DNA of 64,000 bases from Microbacterium sulfonylureivorans (GTDB lineage: Bacteria; Actinomycetota; Actinomycetes; Actinomycetales; Microbacteriaceae). Positions within the stretch are counted from its first letter, which is position 1; each line of letters begins with the position of its first letter. Made by a program: the position numbers and the translations under genes. The notes below the pieces were generated by a model. That model was given only the letters and a program-made list of their open reading frames with translations, did not search any database and was not told the DNA's origin. Shown here piece by piece: positions 44,080 through 52,912 of the stretch. The DNA lies in the NCBI RefSeq assembly GCF_003999995.1, contig NZ_RJAD01000001.1, positions 620,001-684,000 of the forward strand. Direction: 5' to 3'.

Positions 44080-44712
44080 ATGCGCCTGCACGTCGCCGAC
44101 CACCCCCTCATCACCCACAAGCTCACGGTGCTGCGCGACCAGCGCACCCCGTCGCCGGTCTTCCGGCAGCTCACCGAAGAGCTCGTGACCCTTCTCGCCT
44201 ACGAGGCGACCCGCAACGTGCGGGTGTCGCCGATCGAGATCCAGACCCCCGTCACCACGACGACCGGCGTCAAGATCAGCGAGCCCCGCCCCCTCGTGGT
44301 GCCGATCCTGCGCGCCGGACTCGGCATGCTCGAAGGCATGGTGAAGCTCATCCCGACCGCCGAGGTCGGCTTCCTGGGCATGGTCCGCAACGAGGAGACC
44401 CTCGAGCCCTCCACCTACGCCGAGCGTCTGCCCGACGACCTGAGCGATCGTCAGTGCTTCGTGCTCGACCCGATGCTCGCGACGGGCGGATCCCTCGGCG
44501 CAGCGATCGAGTTCCTGTTCGCCCGCGGGGCACAGGACGTCACCGCGATCTGCCTGCTCGGCGCACCCGAGGGCGTCGCCGCGATCGACAAGCAGGTCGC
44601 CGGCCGAGACGTCACGCTGGTGCTCGGCGCGATGGACGAACGGCTGAACGAGAAGGGGTACATCGTCCCCGGGCTCGGCGACGCCGGCGACCGCCTGTAC
44701 GGGACGGTCTGA
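44080..44712 (+). CDS. upp: Uracil phosphoribosyltransferase
   Basis: A 210-residue salvage enzyme that makes UMP from uracil and [19 protein letters not shown] and the PRPP motif [12 protein letters not shown] are diagnostic, and the C-terminal [17 protein letters not shown] binds uracil. TACCCT (44068-44073) ends six bases before the ATG, so the message is likely leaderless; the longer open frame overlapping tadA is rejected. It converges on the PLP decarboxylase gene six bases away. Confidence 0.97.
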   Translation: MRLHVADHPLITHKLTVLRDQRTPSPVFRQLTEELVTLLAYEATRNVRVSPIEIQTPVTTTTGVKISEPRPLVVPILRAGLGMLEGMVKLIPTAEVGFLGMVRNEETLEPSTYAERLPDDLSDRQCFVLDPMLATGGSLGAAIEFLFARGAQDVTAICLLGAPEGVAAIDKQVAGRDVTLVLGAMDERLNEKGYIVPGLGDAGDRLYGTV

Positions 44713-44718
44713 CGCCGG

Positions 44719-45990
44719 TCAGACGATGCTGGCGGCGCGGGGATCGGACGCCCCGATCGCCGTCACCTCACCGGTCGTGAGGCCGCGCCCCATCACCGCG
44801 ATGGGCGTGAGCGCGCGACCGTTGAACCGTGTCGCCGTCACTGCGGTGTAGGCGCCCATCGTCGGGCTCACGAGCAGGTCGCCGACGGCGAGCTCGGGCA
44901 GCAGCAGCTCCCGCGCGACCACGTCGGACGAGTCGCAGGTCGGCCCGCCGAGCGTCGCCCAGCGATGCGACGCCTCGTCCGGCGTGCCGCCGAGCAGCTC
45001 CCGCTCGGCGAACACGAGCGGATGCACGTCCTCCGCGACGACGTTCGAGTATGAGCCGTACACCCCGTCGTCGATGTAGTACCAGCGGCCGTCGTCGCGC
45101 TCCGCGACACCCACCACGCTCGTGACGAGCGTCATCGCCTCGGCCACGAGCACGCGGCCGGGCTCGGCGATGATGTCGAGGCGTGCCGCGTGGGGCTCGA
45201 GGATCGGTCGCAGGCGCTCCGCGACGTCCTCGAGGGAGCTGGTCGGAGCGTCGTACGCGACAGGGAAGCCGCCGCCGATGTCGAGCGTGTCGAAGCTCAC
45301 GCCGAACCGTCGCTCCAGGTCGTCCATGAGCGCGAGCGTGTCGCCGACCGCGTGCGCGAAGCGACCGGGATCGTCGAGCTGACTGCCGACGTGGAAGCTG
45401 AATCCGGCGATGCGTGAACCGGTCAGACGCGCCCGCGCGACGAGGTTCGCCGCCTCGAACGGGCCCACGCCGAACTTGCTCGACAGATCGCTCTTCGCGT
45501 GCGGGCTGCGGTAGGCCAGCCGGACCAGCAGGCGCACGTCAGGCGGGGCATCCGCGAACTTGCCCAGCTCCGCCTCGTTGTCGATGACGAACGTGCGCAC
45601 GCCCGCCGCGATGGCCTCCGAAATCTCGGACGGCTTCTTGACCGGATGCGTGTGGATGATGCGGGATGCGTCGATCCCGCGGCGCTGGAGCAGCGAGAGC
45701 TCGTCCGCGGTGGCGACGTCGAATCCGCTCCCGGCGTCGTCGAGCGCGCCGATGACGGCGTCATGCGCGAGCGCCTTCACCGCGTAGTGGAACCTCACGA
45801 ACGGCAGCGCGTCGCACAGCCGCCGGTATTGGCGCCGCACCCGATCGGGGTCGAGCAGCAGCAGCGGGGTGCCGTGCACCGCGACGGCGGCGCGTCCGGC
45901 ATCGGTGGCGAGCAGGGCGGATGCCTCGGCTCGCCGCCGCTCGATCAGGGTGCGCATCGCCCGCCGGTCCGCGCGCGTCGCCTGGCTCAC
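44719..45990 (-). CDS. Type III PLP-dependent decarboxylase (ornithine/diaminopimelate decarboxylase family)
   Basis: A 423-residue fold-type III enzyme. FHYAVKALAH holds the PLP lysine K72, FSFHVGSQLDD the flavin-like barrel core, DIGGGFPVAY and IIAEPGRVLVAEA the phosphate and arginine sites, and GPTCDSSDVV the C-terminal Cys-Asp of basic amino acid decarboxylases. It resembles eukaryotic-type ornithine or lysine/ornithine decarboxylases more than LysA. The GTG at 45990 overlaps the stop of the upstream membrane protein gene (GTGA), which fixes the start. Polyamine synthesis is probable but substrate is not proven. Confidence 0.88.
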   Translation of the reverse strand: MSQATRADRRAMRTLIERRRAEASALLATDAGRAAVAVHGTPLLLLDPDRVRRQYRRLCDALPFVRFHYAVKALAHDAVIGALDDAGSGFDVATADELSLLQRRGIDASRIIHTHPVKKPSEISEAIAAGVRTFVIDNEAELGKFADAPPDVRLLVRLAYRSPHAKSDLSSKFGVGPFEAANLVARARLTGSRIAGFSFHVGSQLDDPGRFAHAVGDTLALMDDLERRFGVSFDTLDIGGGFPVAYDAPTSSLEDVAERLRPILEPHAARLDIIAEPGRVLVAEAMTLVTSVVGVAERDDGRWYYIDDGVYGSYSNVVAEDVHPLVFAERELLGGTPDEASHRWATLGGPTCDSSDVVARELLLPELAVGDLLVSPTMGAYTAVTATRFNGRALTPIAVMGRGLTTGEVTAIGASDPRAASIV

Positions 45991-46532
45991 GGCGCACTCT
46001 CCGGTGCCGTACTCTCCGATGCCGCACCGCCGTCGCGCAGACCGGCCTTCGATGTGATCGTGAAGGCGCCGGCGGCGATGGCGTAGAAGATCACGTCGGC
46101 GACGACCTTGCCGACGAGCAGCCCCCACATCGGGTCGGCGAACAGCCATATTCCCGCCATCAGCAGGGCGGGCCGGAGGAGGAGGGTGTCGAGCAGTTCG
46201 GCCACGCCGAACTCGGCGACGAGGAGCATGCCGGTGCGTCCGACGGCGGCGCGGCGCGACCGTGTGATCGGTGCCTGCTCGAGGTAGATCGTGGCGGCCA
46301 GCACGGCATAGAAGCCGACGACCTCACCGAGGAGCGCCGCCAGGGCGATGATCGCCGCGTTGTCGCTCCACAGCGTGACGCCGAGGCCCGCCATCACCAT
46401 CGCGGCGGTCCCGACGATCTCGGCGGGCAGGTACCGCGTGATCCAGAAGACGATGCCGCGGCGGCGCAGCGCGGGCTCGGCATCCGTCCGGCTCAACTCG
46501 GTGACGATGCTGTCGTGCGTGATCGCAGTCAT
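45987..46532 (-). CDS. Membrane protein of unknown function, coupled to the decarboxylase
   Basis: A 181-residue protein with four or five hydrophobic segments (about residues 31-50, 54-76, 100-118, 120-138, 140-160) and a polar C-terminus rich in Ser, Ala and Glu. FWITRYLPAEIVGTAAMV opens the first. I do not recognise the family. The ATG at 46532 has GGGGGTGCGAG upstream, and TATCAT (46579-46574) could be a -10. The overlap with the decarboxylase gene implies a shared role, perhaps movement of the polyamine or its precursor; that is inference. Confidence 0.8.
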   Translation of the reverse strand: MTAITHDSIVTELSRTDAEPALRRRGIVFWITRYLPAEIVGTAAMVMAGLGVTLWSDNAAIIALAALLGEVVGFYAVLAATIYLEQAPITRSRRAAVGRTGMLLVAEFGVAELLDTLLLRPALLMAGIWLFADPMWGLLVGKVVADVIFYAIAAGAFTITSKAGLRDGGAASESTAPESAP

Positions 46533-46671
46533 CTCGCACCCCCTTCCCCCTGAGAGAGGGAGAGGCGCGAGAGATGATACCGGCACGACAGGACGGTGCG
46601 GCATCCGCCCCTCGCCGAACGAATGCCGCACCCGCGCCAAAGACGCTCTGCCAGGCTACGTGCGCGGTCCG

Positions 46672-46687
46672 ACCCCGAGTACGGGGT
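46672..46687 (-). terminator. Hairpin downstream of the DUF3467 gene
   Basis: ACCCCG-agta-CGGGGT, a six-base stem with a four-base loop, lies 35 bases past the DUF3467 stop. There is no T-run on the minus strand. The remainder of the 190-base gap (46533-46722) holds the promoter region of the preceding membrane protein gene and nothing else I can support. Confidence 0.45.
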
Positions 46688-46722
46688 TGACAGGCTCGGA
46701 TGAGGCGTCTAGCCCTCCTGAA

Positions 46723-47043
46723 TCAGGTGTCGAGAAGCGGGCCCTGAGGGTTGCGGCGACCGGTCTCCTGCTCCCAGAACTCCAGCTGCTGGGTGAGCGC
46801 CTTGGCGAGCTCGAACACCTGCTCGGGAGGGATGCGGATCCGGCTCACGACGCGGGCGGGAACGACCGTGTGGTGCTCCCCCGTCTCGGGGTCGACCTGC
46901 TCGCGCGGCGGCTGGGCGAGGGTGAGGAAGTCCATGACGAACACCGTGGGCGTGTGCCACACATTGGCGAAGTCGGCGTAATTGCCGCCGATGTGCTCGG
47001 GGGGCAGGTCGATCTCGAACTGCCGGGGTGCTTCATCGGCCAT
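46723..47043 (-). CDS. DUF3467 family protein
   Basis: A 106-residue soluble protein of the DUF3467 family: GGNYADFANVWHTPTVFVMDF and PARVVSRIRIPPEQVFELAKAL (seen in parts) are the conserved regions. The fold is small and beta-rich. Function is unknown. It is transcribed on the same strand as the large nuclease/helicase gene upstream, 41 bases apart, so they may share a message. Confidence 0.85.
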   Translation of the reverse strand: MADEAPRQFEIDLPPEHIGGNYADFANVWHTPTVFVMDFLTLAQPPREQVDPETGEHHTVVPARVVSRIRIPPEQVFELAKALTQQLEFWEQETGRRNPQGPLLDT

Positions 47044-47084
47044 GGATGCCTCCTGGGTCGGTGTGAGCGCAGTCTACGCGGCGC

Positions 47085-50000
47085 TCACGCGCGGCCGACG
47101 AGCCGTGCGAACCCGCTGAGTCGGGCGACCCCCTCGGGCGTGCGCGGAAGGTCGTCGAGGAGCGCAGGCGAGTGGATCAGGTACGCGGTGTGCTTCGCCC
47201 GCGAGATGGCGACGTTGAGCCGGTTGCGCAGCAGCAGGAACTCGAGTCCGCGCGGGGCGTCGCGCCCCGACGAGGCGGCCAGCGACACGATCGCGACGGC
47301 GGCCTCCTGACCCTGGAACTGGTCGACCGTCCCGACGGGCACATCGGCGAACCCGGCGCCGGCGAGCGCCTCCTCGACCGCCACCTGCTGCGCGTTGTAC
47401 GGCGTGACGACGATGATGTCGCGCGGGCCGAGCGGACGGGGTGCGACGGGTGTCGTCACCCCGTCATCGTCGACCCGGATGTCGGACCACGCCCGTCCGA
47501 CGAGACCCTGCACGATCTCGACCACGGCGGCCGCCTCTTCGAGGGACTGCGTGGCATTGCCGTGGTGGCGCAGCGGCAGCGCGACGAGCCCGGCGTCCAC
47601 GCCTTCGAGCATGCGCAGGGCCGTCGACGGATGGGCCGCGAGCTCGCCGCGGTACGACAGCTCGGACACCGGTGCGGCCACCGCCGGGTGCATGCGCCAC
47701 GTGCGGGCGAGGAAGTACCCGTACTCGGGCGGGATGACGTCGGCGCCGTCCATGACCCACCCGAGCGCCGAGGTGTCGACGGGCTCGGGGTGGGTGCCCT
47801 GGCTGACCTGCGGCAGCTGCTGCGGGTCGCCGAGGAGGAGAAGTCGAGTGGCGGCGAGCGAGACCGCGATCGTCGAGGCGAGCGAGAACTGGCCGGCTTC
47901 GTCGATCACGAGGAGGTCGAGGCTGCCGCGCGGGATGCGGCCCTCGTGGCTGAAGTCCCATGCGGTGCCGCCGAAGACGAAGCCCGATTCGGCCCGGGCT
48001 GCGGTGAACTCCGCCACGCCGTTCTTGCGCAGCGGGGTGAACGGGTACTCGTCGCGATCGACCTTGGGCGCCTTGCCCACCAGCTCTTTCGCGACGCCGG
48101 CCGCGACGATCCGCTCGAGCATGTTCTCGACGACCGCGTGCGACTGCGCGACCACGCCGACCTTGTAGCCGCGCTCGGCGATGAGCCGCGCGATGACGTG
48201 CGAGCCGACGTAGGTCTTGCCCGTGCCCGGAGGCCCCTGGACGGCGAGGTAGCTGCGGTCGAGGTCGACGACCGCGCGCACGATCGCATCGACGTCGTCG
48301 CCGCCCGGCACCGGCAGTGTGCCGGTGACCGTACGGGGTCGCCGGCGGCACAGGATGTCGGTCGCCGGGTCGCCGGGAAGCGCGGGAGCAGCGTCGATCA
48401 CGGAGTCGGCCCACGCGTCGATCGCCGACTGCTGATTGCCCGCGGTCGGCGGAGACGGCGGCGTCAGCGCGATCGGCAGCTCAGCCCACGTGACGCCGTC
48501 GACCGCAGTCTCTTCGACGACGGCGCCGTCGTCGAGCACCTCGAGCACGGTCACGGACCGGTACGAGTGGATCCAGCGCGGCGATCCTTCGAACGGGTAC
48601 GGCGCGGGCAGCTCGTAGAGCGCGAAGGGGCTGGTGCCCTCGCTGAGTCGCGTGCCCGGTGCGAGCTCGCCGCGGAGCTCGATCGTGCGTCGCTCGCCGC
48701 CGCGCCCGCTCTCGGCGAAGTGCCAGTCCTCGACGACGCGCGAGCGCGCGGGATCGACGACGGCGACGTCGCGCGTCTCTTCCCACAGGGACACCGGCTC
48801 GCGCAGGCGCAGGAAGTGCGTCGCCCAGAAGGTCTTGGACTCGCGCGGGTAGTAGTCGATCGCGGCTGCCCCGAGTCGCAGCGACTGGGCGTCGGCGGAG
48901 TCGACGGGGTGGTGCGCCGCGAGCGCCTCGAGGGCGAGCGCGCGGGGTGAGGGCTCGTACGCCCTCTCGTCGGGCTCGGGATTGGGAGACGGACGCAGGC
49001 CGGCCTCGCGGGCGCGATCGACCAGCCAGTCGCGCAGCCGCCGGGTCGAGACGCAGTCGTAGCGGTTGTAGTCGGCGAGGTCGTCCAAGATCTCCTTGGC
49101 CGCCGCGTCGTCGCCGTCGGAGGCGAGGGCGCGCGCCTCGACATAGCGGACGATCGAGTCGTCGCCCTTCTGCACATCGCTCGTGCGCACCTCGTCGCCC
49201 ATGTACAGCGGCTCGAGCTTCTTGATCGAGTACGACCGCGAGCCGACACGCAGAGCCCGCCGAACGACGGGGTAGAGGTCGACGAACACCCCGTCGCGGA
49301 GCAGCCTGTCGACGTCGGCCTCGCGCACGCCGTGTCGGGCTGCCATCGCGAGGAGGTGGCTCGGCTCGTACGGGGCGTAGTGGTAGATGTGCATGCCGGG
49401 ATGCTGCTGCCGCCGCAGCGTGACGATGTCGAGGAACCTCTCGAGCGCGATCCGCTCGTCGGCGAACGTGTGCGCCCACAGCGCGCTGTACTGCTCGCGG
49501 TCGTCGACCCATCCGAAGAGATAGTCGATGCCCCACTGCACCGGCTCGCCCTCGCGCCCGGCCGGATTGGGCTCGGTGTGCAGCGGATCGCCTTCGAAGT
49601 CGAAGAACATGTCGCCGTGGTCGGGACGGGGCAGTGCGCCGAGGGCCGTCGGCGCGACGACTTCGAACGTCGGAAGCGGCGGCGCGGCGTGCGCGGCCGG
49701 CGGCGCGATGAGGGGCGGCGTGCCGGCAGGGCTCTCGAGCTGCAGGCGCGCCTGGGTGCGAAGCATCCCGAACGTATCGGGGTTCATGCCGGCGGGGCCG
49801 GTCGCCGCGGCGGCGAGGTCTTCGATCGTGCGCACTCCCCCGGCGCGGAGCCGTTCGCGCTGCACGGGGCGCATGCCCGCGACGAGGAGGAGATCGCGGG
49901 ATGCCACGACCTCGGCGTCGCAGGTCGCGCACCGCCCGCAGGCGACCACGTCGAGGTCGCCACGGGGATCGCCCCAGGCGATCGCCTCGCCCGCCGCACC

Positions 50001-50624
50001 GAGGTCGAGCCGGCGATCGGCGATGAGCGCCGCCAGCCGCTCGCGGCGGAGCACGAAGACGGGCATCAGGTCGTCGACGTCGTGCACGCTGACGCTGCCG
50101 TCGCCGAGGAGCAGCTCGACCCGGTCGGCGCGCGCCACGCCCAGGCGGTCGAGCTGGTCGACGTAGGCGGCCAGCTGCATGAGCGCCGTGACGCGGGCGT
50201 GGCGGGCGAGCTTGGTGTCCTGCACGACCCACCGGCCGGCCCCGTCGCGCACGAGGAAGTCGGCGAAGCCGACGAAGTCGCTCGTCGCGAAGGCTGCCTG
50301 GTAGACGACGTCCGCGTCGGAGGCCAGCGCCGCATCGGTCAATGCGACCGCCTCGGCGAGCGCGTCCGCGTGCGACGAGCGCGTCTCGGGGATCTCGACC
50401 ACGCCGGTGCCGAAGCGCTCGACGTAGTCGGCGAGGACCTGCAGCTCGTGGGCGGTGCCGAGCCGGCCGGCGCGCTGGAGGGTGAGGTCTTCGGGGTCTT
50501 CGACCGCGACCACGCGCCCGAGCTTGGCGTCGATCGCACGAAGCCACGCGAACTCGCACTCGGCAGCCGCCTTGAGGTCGCTCGCGCTCCAGACGATCCG
50601 GCCTTCGTCTTCGATGTATCGCAT
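47085..50624 (-). CDS. TM0106-family RecB-like nuclease fused to an SF1 helicase
   Basis: An 1179-residue protein of three parts. Residues 1-300 are a RecB/Cas4-like nuclease: D122 in GFADFLV, QDTK at 135-138, and four cysteines C23, C229, C232, C235 placed to bind an iron-sulfur cluster. Residues about 335-540 are an RNase H-like exonuclease with FDFEGD (D342, E344) and YNRYDC. Residues 770-1179 are a UvrD/Upf1-like SF1 helicase with GPPGTGKT (797-804), VIDEAGQFS, GDPQQLPQV, VDQFQGQEAAV and NVAISRAK. All motifs look intact. It is probably a DNA repair enzyme acting on broken or branched DNA; its exact role is undefined. Confidence 0.9.
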   Translation of the reverse strand: MRYIEDEGRIVWSASDLKAAAECEFAWLRAIDAKLGRVVAVEDPEDLTLQRAGRLGTAHELQVLADYVERFGTGVVEIPETRSSHADALAEAVALTDAALASDADVVYQAAFATSDFVGFADFLVRDGAGRWVVQDTKLARHARVTALMQLAAYVDQLDRLGVARADRVELLLGDGSVSVHDVDDLMPVFVLRRERLAALIADRRLDLGAAGEAIAWGDPRGDLDVVACGRCATCDAEVVASRDLLLVAGMRPVQRERLRAGGVRTIEDLAAAATGPAGMNPDTFGMLRTQARLQLESPAGTPPLIAPPAAHAAPPLPTFEVVAPTALGALPRPDHGDMFFDFEGDPLHTEPNPAGREGEPVQWGIDYLFGWVDDREQYSALWAHTFADERIALERFLDIVTLRRQQHPGMHIYHYAPYEPSHLLAMAARHGVREADVDRLLRDGVFVDLYPVVRRALRVGSRSYSIKKLEPLYMGDEVRTSDVQKGDDSIVRYVEARALASDGDDAAAKEILDDLADYNRYDCVSTRRLRDWLVDRAREAGLRPSPNPEPDERAYEPSPRALALEALAAHHPVDSADAQSLRLGAAAIDYYPRESKTFWATHFLRLREPVSLWEETRDVAVVDPARSRVVEDWHFAESGRGGERRTIELRGELAPGTRLSEGTSPFALYELPAPYPFEGSPRWIHSYRSVTVLEVLDDGAVVEETAVDGVTWAELPIALTPPSPPTAGNQQSAIDAWADSVIDAAPALPGDPATDILCRRRPRTVTGTLPVPGGDDVDAIVRAVVDLDRSYLAVQGPPGTGKTYVGSHVIARLIAERGYKVGVVAQSHAVVENMLERIVAAGVAKELVGKAPKVDRDEYPFTPLRKNGVAEFTAARAESGFVFGGTAWDFSHEGRIPRGSLDLLVIDEAGQFSLASTIAVSLAATRLLLLGDPQQLPQVSQGTHPEPVDTSALGWVMDGADVIPPEYGYFLARTWRMHPAVAAPVSELSYRGELAAHPSTALRMLEGVDAGLVALPLRHHGNATQSLEEAAAVVEIVQGLVGRAWSDIRVDDDGVTTPVAPRPLGPRDIIVVTPYNAQQVAVEEALAGAGFADVPVGTVDQFQGQEAAVAIVSLAASSGRDAPRGLEFLLLRNRLNVAISRAKHTAYLIHSPALLDDLPRTPEGVARLSGFARLVGRA

Positions 50625-50723
50625 GCCCGCCTTTCCCTTATGACCATAACCGCGGCATCCGACACCTCCTCCCCCGGAGGCACGCCCTCGCCGTCACCGG
50701 ACGCGTCCTGCCAGACTGGGGGC

Positions 50724-52778
50724 ATGAGCCTCCCTTTCGAGAGCGCCTACCGGCACGGATTCGCCCGGATCGCAGCCTGCACCCTCCCCGTGGCGATCGC
50801 CGACCCGGCGGCGAACGCCGACGCCGTCCTCGCCACGGCGCGCGAGTGCGACGCCGACTCCGTCGCGGTCGCGCTGTTCCCGGAGCTGTGCCTCACCGGG
50901 TACTCGATCGACGATCTCGTGATGCAGGACGCCGTCCTGGACGCCGTCGTGCGTGCGATCGAGCGGCTGGTGGAGGCATCCGAGGATCTCTTCCCGATGC
51001 TCGTGGTGGGCGCACCGCTGCGCCACCGCAGCCGTCTCTACAACTGCGCCGTGGTGATCCACCGCGGCGAACTGCTGGGCGTCGCGCCGAAGTCGTACCT
51101 GCCGACCTACCGGGAGTTCTACGAGCGCCGCTGGTACGCGCCCGGCGACGACCAGGCGGAGGAGTACATCCGCGTGGGCGGGCTCGAGGCGCCGTTCGGT
51201 CCCGACCTGCTGTTCGAGGCGCTCGACGTCCCCGGGCTCGTGGTGCACGCCGAGGTGTGCGAAGACGTCTGGGTGCCGATCCCGCCGTCGGCGGGCGCCG
51301 CGCTCGCCGGCGCCACCGTCCTGCTCAACCTGAGCGGCAGCCCGATCACGATCGCGCGGGCCGAGGATCGCAAGGACCTGTGCCAGTCGCAGTCGCTGCG
51401 CTGCCTCGCCGCGTACGCGTATGCCGCTGCGGGCATGGGCGAGTCGACGAACGACCTCTCGTGGGACGGCCAGACCATGGTCTACGAGGGCGGGATGCTG
51501 CTCGCCGAGACGGAGCGCTTCCCCGACGGGCCCCGACGTTCGGTCGCCGACGTCGATCTCGACCGCCTCCGGCAGGACCGCCTGCGCCAGGGCACGTTCG
51601 ACGACAACCGCCGCACGCACGATCCGCAGTTCCGCGTGGTGCACTTCGAGCTCGAGCCGCCCGCGACCGACATCGGCCTGCGCCGCCCGCTCGACCGGTT
51701 CCCGTTCGTGCCCGACGATCCCACCCGCCTCGCCCAGGACTGCTACGAGGCCTTCAACATCCAGGTGTCGGGCCTCGAGCAGCGAATGCGGGCGATCGGC
51801 GGACCGAAGCCGGTGATCGGGGTCAGCGGCGGGCTCGACTCGACGCATGCGCTGCTCGTGGTCGCTCGTGCGATGGATCGCATGGGCCGGCCGCGCAGCG
51901 ACATCCTGGCGTACACGATGCCCGGGTTCGCGACGAGCGAGCACACCAAGTCGAACGCGATCGCCCTGGCCGAGTCGGTCGGCGCCTCGATCGAGACGAT
52001 CGACATACGTCCCGCCGCGAGCGAGATCCTCGAGGGCATCGGGCATCCGTTCGCCGACGGCGAGCCCGTCCACGACGTGACGTTCGAGAACGTGCAGGCG
52101 GGCATCCGCACCGACTTCCTCTTCCGTCTGGCGAACCAGCACGGCGGCATGGTCATCGGCACCTCCGACCTGTCCGAGCTCGCGCTCGGCTGGGCGACGT
52201 ACGGCGTCGGCGACCAGATGAGCCACTACGCCGTCAACGCCGGGGTCCCGAAGACCCTCATCCAGCACGTCATCCGCTGGGTGATCGCGCACCGGGAAGG
52301 CGTCGACGAGGCCGAGGCTGCGGTGCTGCAGGCGGTGCTCGACACCGAGATCAGCCCCGAGCTCGTGCCCGCCGGACAGGACGGGAAGATGCAGTCGACC
52401 GAGGACCGCATCGGTCCCTACTCGCTCCACGACTTCGCGCTGTTCCACATCCTCCGATACGGGTTCCGCCCGTCGAAGATCGCCTTCCTCGCGGCCGCGG
52501 CCTGGGGCGACAAGGATGCCGGGGCGTGGCCCCCCGGATTCCCCGCCGACGACCGGTTCGCGTACGACCTTCCGACCGTCGCGAAGTGGCTGCAGGTGTT
52601 CCTGCGGCGCTACTTCGCCTTCGCGCAGTTCAAGCGCTCGGCGATCCCCAACGGGCCGAAGGTCTCGCCGGCGGGCTCGCTGTCGCCCCGAGGCGACTGG
52701 CGGGCGCCGTCCGACGGCAACGCCACCGTGTGGCTCGCGGAGCTCAAGGCTGCTCTGCCGGAGCTCGTCGAGGAGTGA
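50724..52778 (+). CDS. nadE: Glutamine-dependent NAD+ synthase
   Basis: A 684-residue two-domain enzyme that amidates deamido-NAD. The N-terminal nitrilase-like glutaminase has the triad E54 (FPELCLTGYS), K123 (APKSYLPTY) and C179 (HAEVCEDVW). The C-terminal synthetase has the PP-loop SGGLDST at 368-374 and GTSDLSELALGWATYG. The length is typical of the actinobacterial enzyme. CAGACT (50712-50717) ends six bases before the ATG, so likely leaderless. It runs divergently from the nuclease gene. Confidence 0.97.
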   Translation: MSLPFESAYRHGFARIAACTLPVAIADPAANADAVLATARECDADSVAVALFPELCLTGYSIDDLVMQDAVLDAVVRAIERLVEASEDLFPMLVVGAPLRHRSRLYNCAVVIHRGELLGVAPKSYLPTYREFYERRWYAPGDDQAEEYIRVGGLEAPFGPDLLFEALDVPGLVVHAEVCEDVWVPIPPSAGAALAGATVLLNLSGSPITIARAEDRKDLCQSQSLRCLAAYAYAAAGMGESTNDLSWDGQTMVYEGGMLLAETERFPDGPRRSVADVDLDRLRQDRLRQGTFDDNRRTHDPQFRVVHFELEPPATDIGLRRPLDRFPFVPDDPTRLAQDCYEAFNIQVSGLEQRMRAIGGPKPVIGVSGGLDSTHALLVVARAMDRMGRPRSDILAYTMPGFATSEHTKSNAIALAESVGASIETIDIRPAASEILEGIGHPFADGEPVHDVTFENVQAGIRTDFLFRLANQHGGMVIGTSDLSELALGWATYGVGDQMSHYAVNAGVPKTLIQHVIRWVIAHREGVDEAEAAVLQAVLDTEISPELVPAGQDGKMQSTEDRIGPYSLHDFALFHILRYGFRPSKIAFLAAAAWGDKDAGAWPPGFPADDRFAYDLPTVAKWLQVFLRRYFAFAQFKRSAIPNGPKVSPAGSLSPRGDWRAPSDGNATVWLAELKAALPELVEE

Positions 52779-52831
52779 GCGGATGCCGCGCCCGCGGCGT
52801 CCCGACTCCGTGGCGTGGCGTCACCGATGGC

Positions 52832-52898
52832 GTTCGGGGCGCCTCGTGTCGTTCGGGGCGCGTATGACCTGCCCCGAACGACGGCACACGCCCCGAAC
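52832..52898. repeat. Nested inverted repeat (REP-like) after nadE
   Basis: Four copies of GTTCGGGGC, two in each direction. The inner pair is a perfect 12-base inverted repeat GTCGTTCGGGGC (52848-52859) / GCCCCGAACGAC (52871-52882), the outer pair a ten-base GTTCGGGGCG (52832-52841) / CGCCCCGAAC (52889-52898). It lies between the converging nadE and PPTase genes and may act as a terminator and/or be a dispersed palindromic element. Confidence 0.75.
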
Positions 52899-52912
52899 AC
52901 CGGGCCCGGCGC

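Noticed and set aside
46550..46580. CTGAGAG-containing stretch recalling a TPP riboswitch
   Set aside because: No matching second conserved element or pairing is found, and no gene follows on that strand; the sequence is just a purine-rich leader of the opposite gene.
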